A stretch of DNA of 49,074 bases, from the NCBI GenBank assembly GCA_016793725.1, contig JAEUJP010000395.1:1-49074 (forward strand). Direction: 5' to 3'. This document shows, one piece after another, positions 41,603-49,074 of the stretch. A model generated the notes under the pieces. That model did not search any database. It was not told the DNA's origin and saw only the letters and a list, made by a program, of their open reading frames with translations. Positions within the stretch are counted from its first letter, which is position 1. Every line of letters begins with the position of its first letter. Source of the DNA: Myxococcaceae bacterium. GTDB taxonomy: Bacteria; Myxococcota; Myxococcia; Myxococcales; Myxococcaceae. The position numbers and the translations under genes were made by a program.

Positions 41603-41631
41603 CCTTAAACGAAGCGGGCGGGCAGTGTCAA
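41603..41631 (-). promoter_or_regulatory. rplJL-rpoBC promoter
   Basis: Minus strand TTGACA (41631-41626), 17-bp spacer, TTAAGG (41608-41603). Transcription would start near 41596, about 230 nt before rplJ. A perfect -35 with ideal spacing marks a strong housekeeping promoter and lets rplJL be made independently of rplKA. Confidence 0.65.
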
Positions 41632-41702
41632 GGGGGGTTAGGGCAGAAAAGCAAAGCGGGACAAAACGCGACGTGCCCGCCCGCCATTCCCTGACGCGGC
41701 GA

Positions 41703-44684
41703 CTACTCGTGCTTGTGGCTGAGGAGCTTCCGAATCGCGGCCTCGCCCTGCTCCACGGTCGGCACGACGGTGGGCTTCGCCACCTTGGGCTTCGGGGCGC
41801 GCAACATCTGCCCGGCCTTCAAGGGGAAGTCGTCGTACCGGCCGCTCCCGTCGGCGTCGACGAGAATGGCATTGGTCCACGCCTGGGCGCGGCCGCCGTG
41901 CAGGGGCCACAGCGTGCGGCCGGTGGTGCCGCGGGCCATCGCCACGAACCAGGTGTCGGCGGTCGCGCTCACCATGAACTTCTCGGTGAGGGGCACCCGG
42001 CGCAGGGCCATGCTCCCCGGCACGGCCTCGATGGTGGGGTTCGTGATGTCGTGCTTCTGCAAGATGCGGCCTTCGGGCCACGCGCCGTTGCTCTCGCCGT
42101 CGAACGCCTCGCGGCCTGCGGCGTGGCTGTAGATCTCGACGCGGTCGATCTGCATCCACTCGAGGCCCGTCACGTCGACCGTGAGCTCGATGGCCTCACC
42201 GCTGGCGACCGAGAGGGTGCCGCCGATGCCGACACTGTCGCCGCCGCTGACCTTCTTCGCGGTGAAGCGCAAGAACGGGCCGTTCGACGCGAACGCCTGG
42301 TTCGACCGAATCGCGTCGGCGAACTTCGCCGAGGTGAACTGGGCCGGCGTGTCGCCGTTCATGAACGTGTACGTGCGCGCGTAGCCGCCGGTCGCGCTCT
42401 GGGCGTCGTGGGTGTCGCTCACGCCCGACGAGGTCGTGACGGTGCCGCGCGACAAAAACGTCATCCAGTCGTTCATCACCGCCCAGCTCGCGGTCGGGCC
42501 GTTCGCGGTCTCGACGAGATCGAAGCCCTCGCCGAAGAGCTTCGTGTCGGTCGCCGTCGCCGTCGGGTCGGGGGCCATCAGGTAGTCGGCCGGGTCGCCG
42601 TGCGTGCGCAGGGTCGCAGTGTCGACTCGCAGTGCCGTCAGCACGCCGCCCGAGCCGCCGCGCGGGTGGTTCAGCTGCACGACCGCGCCGGGGTGCTCGG
42701 CCTTGATGCCCGAGAACAGCTGCGGCACGCGCAGCGTCGGGTTCTCTTCGCCGCCGGCGTGATCGAACGCGCCGCCGTTCGACGTGCCCGGCCTGATGAC
42801 GAGGGGAAAAGTGTTGAAGTGGCCGTGCGTGAAGCTCGTCACCTCTTCGCCGATCATCGTCGCCATCAGGTTCTCGGCGCCGAGCGCGCGCACGGCGGGC
42901 GCGAGGTCGGTGATGTACTCGTGGTCGGTCGAGAGCAGCACGTCGACGCCCTCGGCGAGAAAGTTCGCGGCCCGCTGCAGGTTCGGCACCGCGCTGTCGG
43001 GCGAGGCGACGGCGTGCACGTGCAGGTCGGCCGACATCCACCCTGTCGAGTCGACGACGCGGCCCACTCGGGCGTCGACGGCGCCGTCTTGCGTCGTGAG
43101 GTCGACGCGGTGGCCGGCGTTCGGCCAGGTGTCGGGCCAGGTGCTGAACTCGGGGCCGCGGCTCACGATCACGTCGTACTGGCCCGGCGGCACGAACACG
43201 TCGAGCACGCCCGTCGGGCCCACGTAGTCGACCGCCGCCGCACCGCCGCTCGGGGAGTCGATGAGCTCGTGCTGCTTCCACGTGTCTTGATTGAACGTGC
43301 ACGGGCCGTTCGCGCAGTGCACCGTGACCTTGCCGGGGCTCGGCATGCCGGCCTCGTCTTTGATGACCACGTGCAGCTTGCGGGTGGGGGCGAGCTGCAC
43401 CTGCACCGACTTCGTCTCGCCCACCGCCAGCGTGACCTCGGCGTTCGGCCCGACGAGCCGGCCCTGCGTCGCCGCGTTGAAGCGCCAGGTGCCGGCGGGC
43501 AGGTTCACCCTGCCCTTGCCGTCGGCGCCCGTCACGATGAGCGATTGCATGACGCCGGCCGCGTCGATCGCGGCCACCCTCACGTTCGGCTCGGAGCTCA
43601 CCTCGACCGTGCCGGTCGAGACGCCGCCGAACCTGTTCATCGCCGACGTGACCGCGGCGACGTCGCGCCCGACCACGATGTCGGCGAGCTGCAGGCGCAC
43701 GCTGCCGGGCCGCACCACGAAGGCGCCGGGGCGACTGCGGGCCTCGGGGTCGGCCCAGCTCAAGACGCCCTGCAGATCTTCACCTTCGATGAAGGTGCCG
43801 ACGACGCCGCCGTAACCGATCGAGGCGTTCTTCACCGACGGCTGCGCGGGGTCGGCGAGCGACATCGGGCGGTAGCCGTAGGCGATGTTGCGGCCCTGGG
43901 CCGTCCAATACGCGGTGCTCTGCACGGCGCAGCCGTTCAAGTCGAGCTTCGCGCCGAGGCCGTTGCTGCAGCCGCCCGGGAAGAACAGCTCGAACGCGCC
44001 GACGTCGAGCAGCTCGATGAGCGGCTGCGACTGGCCGCTCGTGCCGTCGTTGCAGAACGCGGTGAGCATGCGCACCCGCTCTTCGCCGGGGCTGAGCACG
44101 TAGTACGTGGTGGTGCGCAGCGGCTGCGGCTTGAACTGGTCGACGACGAACTCGACCGAGAGGCCCGCCTCGGCCTTGAGCAGCGAGCGCAGGTTGAGCA
44201 GGTCGTGCGGAGCGTCGTGGCCCGTGCTCGCCACGATCGCCGGGCCGCCGCGCGCGCCGTCGCTGATGATGTCGACCTGGTGCACGCTCGAGAGCCGGCC
44301 GAGCCCGTAGATGAGGTTCATGCGGCCGAACGCGTCTTGGCCCGCCTCGCCGGCGCCGCGCTGCAGGTCGGCGTCGATCAGGTGGCCACCGCTCGGTATC
44401 GGGCCGACGCTGCGCCCCGCCTGCTGAATGATGAGGCGAATCTTGTCGTTCTGCAGCAGCACGTCGCCCGTGCGGCCCGTCGCGCCTTCGCCGCCGATGA
44501 GGTCGGCCGCGCCCTCGACGAGCTTCGCGCTCGAGCCCGTGCCCTCGGTGGCGAAGTAGCCCGTCTTCGAGAGGTCGACCTCGCAGCGGCGCAGCGGGTC
44601 GGGCGGCGCGGGCTCGTCGGGCTTCTTCGAGCAGGAGGACACGAGCGCTGATGCGAGGGCGAGGGCGGGTACGAGGCGCGTCAC
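41703..44684 (-). CDS. lipoprotein with CehA/McbA-type PHP metallohydrolase domain
   Basis: A 993-aa protein. Signal peptide LVPALALASALVSSC (lipobox Cys 18) shows outer-membrane or periplasmic lipoprotein. Residues 45-400 are a beta-rich domain; 410-530 contain carboxypeptidase-regulatory-like modules (VTGADGKGRVNLPAGTWRF). The PHP domain follows: SADLHVHAVASPDSAV near 552, LLSTDHEY near 583, THGHFNTFPL, VVQLNHPRGG and the late SDTHD, the metal-binding set of CehA/McbA family hydrolases. Those act on phosphate or carbamate esters; the substrate here is unknown. GTG 44684 lies within a palindrome (separate entry). It is read toward rplJ. Confidence 0.82.
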   Translation of the reverse strand: MTRLVPALALASALVSSCSKKPDEPAPPDPLRRCEVDLSKTGYFATEGTGSSAKLVEGAADLIGGEGATGRTGDVLLQNDKIRLIIQQAGRSVGPIPSGGHLIDADLQRGAGEAGQDAFGRMNLIYGLGRLSSVHQVDIISDGARGGPAIVASTGHDAPHDLLNLRSLLKAEAGLSVEFVVDQFKPQPLRTTTYYVLSPGEERVRMLTAFCNDGTSGQSQPLIELLDVGAFELFFPGGCSNGLGAKLDLNGCAVQSTAYWTAQGRNIAYGYRPMSLADPAQPSVKNASIGYGGVVGTFIEGEDLQGVLSWADPEARSRPGAFVVRPGSVRLQLADIVVGRDVAAVTSAMNRFGGVSTGTVEVSSEPNVRVAAIDAAGVMQSLIVTGADGKGRVNLPAGTWRFNAATQGRLVGPNAEVTLAVGETKSVQVQLAPTRKLHVVIKDEAGMPSPGKVTVHCANGPCTFNQDTWKQHELIDSPSGGAAAVDYVGPTGVLDVFVPPGQYDVIVSRGPEFSTWPDTWPNAGHRVDLTTQDGAVDARVGRVVDSTGWMSADLHVHAVASPDSAVPNLQRAANFLAEGVDVLLSTDHEYITDLAPAVRALGAENLMATMIGEEVTSFTHGHFNTFPLVIRPGTSNGGAFDHAGGEENPTLRVPQLFSGIKAEHPGAVVQLNHPRGGSGGVLTALRVDTATLRTHGDPADYLMAPDPTATATDTKLFGEGFDLVETANGPTASWAVMNDWMTFLSRGTVTTSSGVSDTHDAQSATGGYARTYTFMNGDTPAQFTSAKFADAIRSNQAFASNGPFLRFTAKKVSGGDSVGIGGTLSVASGEAIELTVDVTGLEWMQIDRVEIYSHAAGREAFDGESNGAWPEGRILQKHDITNPTIEAVPGSMALRRVPLTEKFMVSATADTWFVAMARGTTGRTLWPLHGGRAQAWTNAILVDADGSGRYDDFPLKAGQMLRAPKPKVAKPTVVPTVEQGEAAIRKLLSHKHE

Positions 44685-44698
44685 AATTCTGTGACGCG
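44677..44698 (-). promoter_or_regulatory. 22-bp palindrome over start codon of PHP lipoprotein
   Basis: Perfect 9-bp arms CGCGTCACA and TGTGACGCG (44677-44685 and 44690-44698) with 4-nt centre. The GTG start at 44684 is in one arm. It may be a protein operator or an mRNA hairpin that masks the start. Confidence 0.5.
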
Positions 44699-44747
44699 TA
44701 CCATTCGTGACCGGTCGGGCGCAAAAACCCCGGTTCTTTCGCCGGCC

Positions 44748-46649
44748 TCAGCGCTGCTTCACGCGCAGGCTCACGAGCATCGGCACCCCGAAGTGCACCG
44801 CCGCGCCGACCGCCAGGGCCGGGCGCAGGGCCTCGGGCCGCAGCGCGCTGGCGATGCCGGCCAGCAGCCACGTCATCGCGGGTATCACCGACATCGGCTC
44901 GACGATCGCCGCCACCGCCGCCATGCCGAGCGCCCAGATGAACATGAAGTGCGTGAGCACCATCGGCACCGACAGGCCGAGCTGCGGCGCGACGAGCGCC
45001 AGCGCTGCCGACACCATCACCATCGCGCACTGCACGAGCAGCATCTCGCGGTTCAGCCGGTGCGACAGCATCACGTCGCGCATGGCGAGCGTCACCGCCG
45101 TGGCCGTCGCCGCATAGCCGAGCAGAAAGCCCAACAGCGGCAGCGCCGACGCCGGAGGCGACGCCGCGACCCACCACCAGAACCCGAGCCAGGCCAGCCC
45201 GAAGCCCGCCAGCATGGCCCGCCGCGGCCCGAGCCCGAACCGCCGGTCGCCGCCCAGCGCGATGCCCTCGAGCCTGACCCGCTCGAGCACCTCGGTCTTC
45301 ACCGCCTCGCCGACCTGCTGCACCAGCACCGGCGGCGGAGCCTCGAGCCCTTCGAGCAGGTACGACGCCGCCCGGCTCTCACCCTGCTCGACCGCCGCCC
45401 GCACCGCATCGGCGGCCAGCTCTTTTCGCTGCTGCTCGAGCTGCACGTCGTCTGGCGAGAGCTCGAGCGCCGCACGAAAGCCGAACTCGGCGTCGGCGGC
45501 CGCCTGCTGCCCCTGGCGCCGGTTGCCGTCGGCCCACGAGCGCCGCGCCTCGCCCGCCTTCTCGAGCGCGCGCTCGGCGAGCCGCCGGGCGTCGCGGTGC
45601 TTCAGGTACACCTCGAGCGCGCGCCTGAACGCGTCGGCCGACGCGAAGCGCGCAGCGGGCGACGGCTCGAGCCCGCGCTTCAAGATCGCGAGCAGCTCGT
45701 CGGGCAGCTGCGTCGCAGCCGGAAACGGCGGCACGGCCGCGGGCGAAGCCTTGCGCTCGTCGAGCGTACGGGCGCCGAACGGCGCCGCCCCGAACACGGC
45801 CTGGTAGAGGCAGCCCGCGAGCAGGTACGTGTCGGTCGCGGGCCCCATCGCGGCGACGTCGCTGGTCAGCTGCTCGGGCGCCATGTGCGCGAGCGTGCCC
45901 GCGAACGGCACGTCGGCCAGGCTCGGCAGCATGCCGCCGGGCTGCGGCGTCAGCGTGCCCGCGATGCCCCAGTCGAGCAGGTACACCTCGCCGAAGCTGC
46001 CGATCATCACGTTCGCGGGCTTCACGTCGCGGTGTACGACGCCGCGCTCGTGGGCGAACTGCAGCGCGCGAGAGACGCTGACCGCGACCGACACGTGCCA
46101 CTCGAGCGGCGCGACGTCGAAGCGTGCCTTCACCTCATCGGGGTGGGCCATCAGCCACGACCAGCTCTTGCCCTCGATGCGCTTGAGCACGACCTGCAGC
46201 TCGCCGCGCTCGTCTTCGATGAGGTCGTGCACCGGCACGATGCCGGGGTGCTCGAGGTAGCCGGTGATGCGCGCCTCTTGCACCAGCTTCTCGCGGGCCC
46301 ACGCGCTCGCCCCGGGCGGCACGGTCTTCACGGCAACGGGCCGGCCGAGGTGGCTCTGCGTCGCCGAGTACACGTTCGCCATGCCGCCGCTGCCGAGCAG
46401 CGGGCCGAGCTCGAGGTGACGATCGGTCGGCGCGCCCTCGACGAGCCGTACCGCCGGAGCACCGGCCTCGAGGTTCGCCGTCGTGCCCAGCTCGGTGAGC
46501 TCGGCCGCGAGCTCGGCGATGCGCGCCTGCAGCTTCGGGTCTTCGTCGATGGCCCGCTCGAGCGCGTCGAGCGCGGCGCCAGAGAGCTCACCGCGCACGA
46601 AGGCGGCGAGGCGCAGCTCGAGGTCGGGCGAGAGGGTCAGGGGCTTCAT
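44748..46649 (-). CDS. membrane Ser/Thr kinase with anti-sigma-like N-terminus
   Basis: 633 aa. Residues 1-55 (LELRLAAFVRGELSGAALDAL then ERAIDEDPKLQARIAELAAEL) resemble the helical N-terminal domain of anti-sigma factors, without zinc residues. Kinase domain about 78-350: LGSGGMANVYSA, VAVKTV, VVHRDVKPANVMIG, LLDWGIAG (DWG instead of DFG, known in a subgroup of bacterial kinases) and MAPEQL. Residues 355-460 form a coiled, Arg/Ala-rich helical segment, and about five transmembrane helices follow (AGFGLAWLGFWWWVA onward). Divergent from the sigma-factor gene with only 17 bp between starts, so the two are likely one regulatory pair. Confidence 0.85.
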   Translation of the reverse strand: MKPLTLSPDLELRLAAFVRGELSGAALDALERAIDEDPKLQARIAELAAELTELGTTANLEAGAPAVRLVEGAPTDRHLELGPLLGSGGMANVYSATQSHLGRPVAVKTVPPGASAWAREKLVQEARITGYLEHPGIVPVHDLIEDERGELQVVLKRIEGKSWSWLMAHPDEVKARFDVAPLEWHVSVAVSVSRALQFAHERGVVHRDVKPANVMIGSFGEVYLLDWGIAGTLTPQPGGMLPSLADVPFAGTLAHMAPEQLTSDVAAMGPATDTYLLAGCLYQAVFGAAPFGARTLDERKASPAAVPPFPAATQLPDELLAILKRGLEPSPAARFASADAFRRALEVYLKHRDARRLAERALEKAGEARRSWADGNRRQGQQAAADAEFGFRAALELSPDDVQLEQQRKELAADAVRAAVEQGESRAASYLLEGLEAPPPVLVQQVGEAVKTEVLERVRLEGIALGGDRRFGLGPRRAMLAGFGLAWLGFWWWVAASPPASALPLLGFLLGYAATATAVTLAMRDVMLSHRLNREMLLVQCAMVMVSAALALVAPQLGLSVPMVLTHFMFIWALGMAAVAAIVEPMSVIPAMTWLLAGIASALRPEALRPALAVGAAVHFGVPMLVSLRVKQR

Positions 46650-46666
46650 GGTACGGTCGTGCGCAG

Positions 46667-47539
46667 GTGAGCTTCGTTCAAGAATGCCTCAAGGAGCTTG
46701 CGGCGGGCGACGTGAAAGGCGACCGGGACGGTCTCGAGGCCGCGCTCGCCGAGGTCGAGCGGGGCCTGGGCGAGGCGGCTCCACCAGGGTTCGCGCGGTT
46801 TCTGCTCGCGCGCCTGCCGTCAGTGCGCGGGGCGCTGGTCGAGGCGGTGATGGCACTTCGGGCGGGCGACCTGCTGTTCGCGTTTCTCTGCCTCGAGGGG
46901 CAGCCGGTGGCGCTGCGGCGCTTCGAAGAAGAGATCATGCCGCGGGTGGCGCAGGTGCTGCGGCGCACCGACGCGGCTGCGGCGTTCATCGACGAGGCGT
47001 CGAACGAGACGCGCGAGCGGCTGCTGCTGGCGAAGGGCGCGCGGGCGGCGGGGCTCGAGGGCTACCTCGGTCAGGGGCCGCTGGCGTCGTACGCGATGGT
47101 GGTGGCGATGCGGGTGGCGGTCGACCTGAAGCGCAAGGTCGGGGTCGAGCAGACGCTCGACGAGGTGTTGTTCGAGCTCGAGGCGCCCGTTGCGTCGGCC
47201 GACGCGTCGCTGCTCAAGGCGTCGCTGGGGCCGGCGGTACAGAAGGCGCTGATCGAGGCGACGGCGGCGCTGACGCCGCGCGAGCGCACGCTGCTCAAGC
47301 TGCACCTGGTGCAGGGGGTGTCGGCCGACGCGCTGGCGAAGATGTACAGGGTGCACCGCGCAACGACCACCCGGTGGATCGCCGACGCCCGCGAGAAGGT
47401 GCACCAGCGGCTCACCGAGCGGCTGCGCAAAGAGCTCGCCCTCGGCGAAGAGACGTTCAGCGAGCTGAAGAACGAGCTGTTCGACGGCCTCGACCTGACG
47501 CTGTCGGGCGTGCTGACGAACGCCGAGCCGCCGCCGTGA
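46667..47539 (+). CDS. sigma-70 family factor, Myxococcales type (Sig-70 gmx1-like)
   Basis: 290 aa. The C-terminal region 4 is clear: TAALTPRERTLLKLHLVQG then VSADALAKMYRVHRATTTRW and IADAREKVHQRL, a helix-turn-helix of ECF sigma type. Region 2 is weak: SYAMVVAMRVAVDLKRKVG near 142-160. The layout and the phrase VHRATTTRWIADARE fit the TIGR03001 Myxococcales sigma family. GTG start 46667. Divergent from a kinase with an anti-sigma-like domain; kinase-controlled ECF factors are known (PknT-EcfP in Vibrio), which suggests phosphorylation may activate it. That is inference. Confidence 0.75.
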   Translation: MSFVQECLKELAAGDVKGDRDGLEAALAEVERGLGEAAPPGFARFLLARLPSVRGALVEAVMALRAGDLLFAFLCLEGQPVALRRFEEEIMPRVAQVLRRTDAAAAFIDEASNETRERLLLAKGARAAGLEGYLGQGPLASYAMVVAMRVAVDLKRKVGVEQTLDEVLFELEAPVASADASLLKASLGPAVQKALIEATAALTPRERTLLKLHLVQGVSADALAKMYRVHRATTTRWIADAREKVHQRLTERLRKELALGEETFSELKNELFDGLDLTLSGVLTNAEPPP

Positions 47540-47552
47540 GCGCCAAAACGAA

Positions 47553-47582
47553 GCGGCCGACCCGCGTTCGCAGATCGGCCGC
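47553..47582 (-). terminator. terminator of rplKA
   Basis: Perfect 8-bp arms GCGGCCGA and TCGGCCGC with a 14-nt loop. On the minus strand the stem is followed by TTCGTTTT, so it should end the nusG/rplK/rplA transcript 20 bp after the rplA stop. On the plus strand (after the sigma gene) there is no T-run, though it could act as a stabiliser. Confidence 0.65.
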
Positions 47583-47603
47583 CTCGAAGAAAACCCGATC
47601 GCC

Positions 47604-48320
47604 CTACTTGTGGCGGGCGTTGATCTCTTGCGTGTCGAGCTTGATGCCCGGGCCGTGCGTCGCGCTCACGGTGACGCCCTTCAGGTACACGCCCTTCGCC
47701 GTCGCCGGCTTCATCTTCATGACGAGGTCGATGAGGGTGTTGAAGTTCTCGGCGAGCTTCTCAGGGGCGAACGACGACTTGCCGACCGGCGCGTGAACGA
47801 TGCCCGCCTTCTCGGCGCGGAACTCGATCTTGCCGCCCTTCGACTCTTTGATCGCCTTCGCGAGATCCATCGTCACCGTGCCGGTCTTCGGGTTCGGCAT
47901 CAGGCCGCGGGGGCCGAGCACCTTACCGAGGCGACCGACGACGCCCATCATGTCGGGGGTCGCGATCACGGTGTCGAACTCCATGAAGCCCTCTTCGATC
48001 TTCTTCGCGAGGTCGGCCTCACCGACGACGTCTGCCCCCGCCGCCGTCGCTTCGCCCTGCTTCTCGCCCTTCGCGAACACCGCCACGCGCATCGACTTGC
48101 CCGTGCCGTGCGGCAGAACCACGGCGCCGCGAACCATCTGGTCGGCGTGCTTCGGGTCGATGCCGAGGTTGATCGCGACGTCGACCGTCTGGTCGTACTT
48201 CGTCTTCACGATCTCGGTCGTCTCTTTGAGGAGCTTGAAGCCTTCGGCGATCGTGTACTTCTTGTTGCGATCGACCTTGGTCAGCGCGTTCTTGTACTTC
48301 TTGCCAGTCTGGGTAGCCAT
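47604..48320 (-). CDS. rplA: 50S ribosomal protein L1
   Basis: 238 aa, normal length. Landmarks: [58 protein letters not shown], and [20 protein letters not shown]. It binds 23S rRNA at the L1 stalk and in many bacteria represses its own operon. rplK lies 16 bp upstream; rplJ, usually next, is 6.2 kb away here. Confidence 0.97.
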   Translation of the reverse strand: MATQTGKKYKNALTKVDRNKKYTIAEGFKLLKETTEIVKTKYDQTVDVAINLGIDPKHADQMVRGAVVLPHGTGKSMRVAVFAKGEKQGEATAAGADVVGEADLAKKIEEGFMEFDTVIATPDMMGVVGRLGKVLGPRGLMPNPKTGTVTMDLAKAIKESKGGKIEFRAEKAGIVHAPVGKSSFAPEKLAENFNTLIDLVMKMKPATAKGVYLKGVTVSATHGPGIKLDTQEINARHK

Positions 48321-48336
48321 GTGTGCAGTTCCTCGC

Positions 48337-48789
48337 TTAACCGACGATCTCGATGCCCATTGAACGTGCCGTGCCCGCGATGGTCCGCATGCACGCTTCG
48401 ATGGAGGCCGCCGTCGTGTCTTGGATCTTCAGCTTCGCGATCTCTTCGAGCTGCTTCTTGGTGACCTGACCGACCTTCTCTTTGCCCGGCTTCTTCGCCC
48501 CCGAGCCCTTCTTCTTCTCGGTGTGGAGCTTCGCCGCCTTCTTCAGCAGCACGCTCGCGGGCGGCGTCTTCAGAATGAACGTGAACGAGCGGTCGGCATA
48601 CACCGTGATGATCACGGGAATGATGAGCGACTCTTTCATCTGGGCCTGCGTCGCAGCGTTGAACTGCTTGCAGAACTCCATGATGTTGACGCCCTGCTGA
48701 CCGAGCGCGGGGCCGATCGGCGGCGCGGGGTTCGCCTTGCCGGCCGGGATCTGCAGCTTGACCTGCCCTGTGACCTTCTTCATTTGCAC
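48337..48789 (-). CDS. rplK: 50S ribosomal protein L11
   Basis: 150 aa. It starts [20 protein letters not shown] (after an in-frame MQ; the ATG at 48789 gives MQMKKV) and has the conserved [19 protein letters not shown] and [20 protein letters not shown] segments. It binds the GTPase-associated centre of 23S rRNA and is needed for stringent-response sensing by RelA. The linker has a Lys/Gly insertion ([16 protein letters not shown]). Confidence 0.97.
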   Translation of the reverse strand: MQMKKVTGQVKLQIPAGKANPAPPIGPALGQQGVNIMEFCKQFNAATQAQMKESLIIPVIITVYADRSFTFILKTPPASVLLKKAAKLHTEKKKGSGAKKPGKEKVGQVTKKQLEEIAKLKIQDTTAASIEACMRTIAGTARSMGIEIVG

Positions 48790-48840
48790 TACCTCCGTGG
48801 TTCAAGCGGCCACCCGACTTCAGTGACCTCCCACAGCACA

Positions 48841-48861
48841 TGAGGCGGGAAATCCGCCTCA
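48841..48861 (-). promoter_or_regulatory. hairpin between nusG and rplK
   Basis: TGAGGCGG-GAAAT-CCGCCTCA, 8-bp perfect stem just after nusG. No T-run follows on the minus strand. It could be an attenuator or processing site in the leader of rplK. Confidence 0.45.
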
Positions 48862-48867
48862 AACTTT

Positions 48868-49074
48868 TCAGCCGCCGGTCTTCTCGACCTGCATGAAGTC
48901 GAGCTCGACCGGGGTGGCGCGGCCGAAGATGCTCACGAGCACCTTCACGCGGCCCTTCTCGGGGTTCACTTCTTCGACCGTGCCGTTGAAGTTCGCGAAC
49001 GGCCCGTCGATCACGCGCACGGTGTCGCGCTCCTCGAACTGCACGCGCGGCTTCGGCTTCAGCGTGCCTTCGCT
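48868..49074 (-). CDS. nusG: transcription termination/antitermination protein NusG, C-terminal part
   Basis: The last 68 residues are in the window; the gene continues beyond the right edge. The KOW domain is evident: [16 protein letters not shown], then [20 protein letters not shown], ending EKTGG. NusG couples RNA polymerase to Rho or the ribosome. It precedes rplK, as in most bacteria. Confidence 0.93.
   Translation of the reverse strand, partial: SEGTLKPKPRVQFEERDTVRVIDGPFANFNGTVEEVNPEKGRVKVLVSIFGRATPVELDFMQVEKTGG

Noticed and set aside
44680..44695. CRP-type site at the PHP lipoprotein start
   Set aside because: The half sites are inverted (TCACA-N4-TGTGA rather than TGTGA-N6-TCACA).

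Overview
The window is GC-rich chromosomal DNA from a member of the Myxococcota (myxobacteria or a close uncultured relative). The signs are: rpoB and rpoC closely matching the Myxococcus type, three eukaryote-like Ser/Thr kinases, a sigma factor that looks like the Myxococcales-specific sigma-70 family (TIGR03001 type), a TIGR02996-domain protein, AgmX-like and repeat-linker lipoproteins, and GTG/TTG starts with strong third-position GC. I see no insertion sequences, prophage, tRNAs or CRISPR arrays.

Layout. 1-4.7 kb (+): the tail of a Fic-like protein, an NrnA-type DHH phosphoesterase, a cysteine desulfurase and a PEP/pyruvate-binding-domain protein. 4.7-6.5 kb (-): a TPR secreted protein coupled to a Ser/Thr kinase. 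6.55-7.3 kb (+): 6S RNA with its own promoter followed by fthC (5-formyl-THF cyclo-ligase), the classical ssrS-ygfA linkage, with a strong terminator-like hairpin inside fthC. 7.5-19.6 kb (-): a long co-directional block of a repeat-linker lipoprotein, enoyl-CoA hydratase, TIGR02996 protein, 3-hydroxybutyryl-CoA dehydrogenase, transmembrane Ser/Thr kinase, pdhA-pdhB-pdhC, a YCII protein and a lipoprotein. 19.65-23.3 kb (+): zinc-type MDR oxidoreductase, PcaF/PaaJ-type thiolase, enoyl-CoA hydratase and a secreted protein. 23.3-31.2 kb, mixed strands: MetE-like protein, YfiR-like protein, an isolated nuoA-nuoB pair, hotdog thioesterase with a membrane phosphatase-superfamily enzyme, an FmdE-like secreted protein, PilZ protein, lytic transglycosylase and two small coiled-coil/phasin-like genes.

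31.4-49 kb is the ribosomal protein/RNA polymerase locus read on the minus strand: nusG (partial), rplK, rplA, then an inserted block (a Ser/Thr kinase divergent from a sigma-70-like factor, plus a CehA/McbA-type PHP lipoprotein), then rplJ-rplL-rpoB-rpoC and trmO. rplKA ends at its own terminator. rplJL-rpoBC has its own promoter and a recognisable L10 autoregulatory leader, so the usually contiguous cluster is two transcription units here.

The most unusual signals are: the in-gene terminator downstream of 6S RNA; the kinase/sigma/PHP-lipoprotein block in the rpl cluster; an orphan strong intrinsic terminator at 31.4 kb implying an unannotated small RNA; a 32-bp palindrome over the phasin-like gene's promoter; a palindrome over the GTG start of the PHP lipoprotein; and a kinase whose N-lobe is encoded upstream of any ATG/GTG/TTG start.
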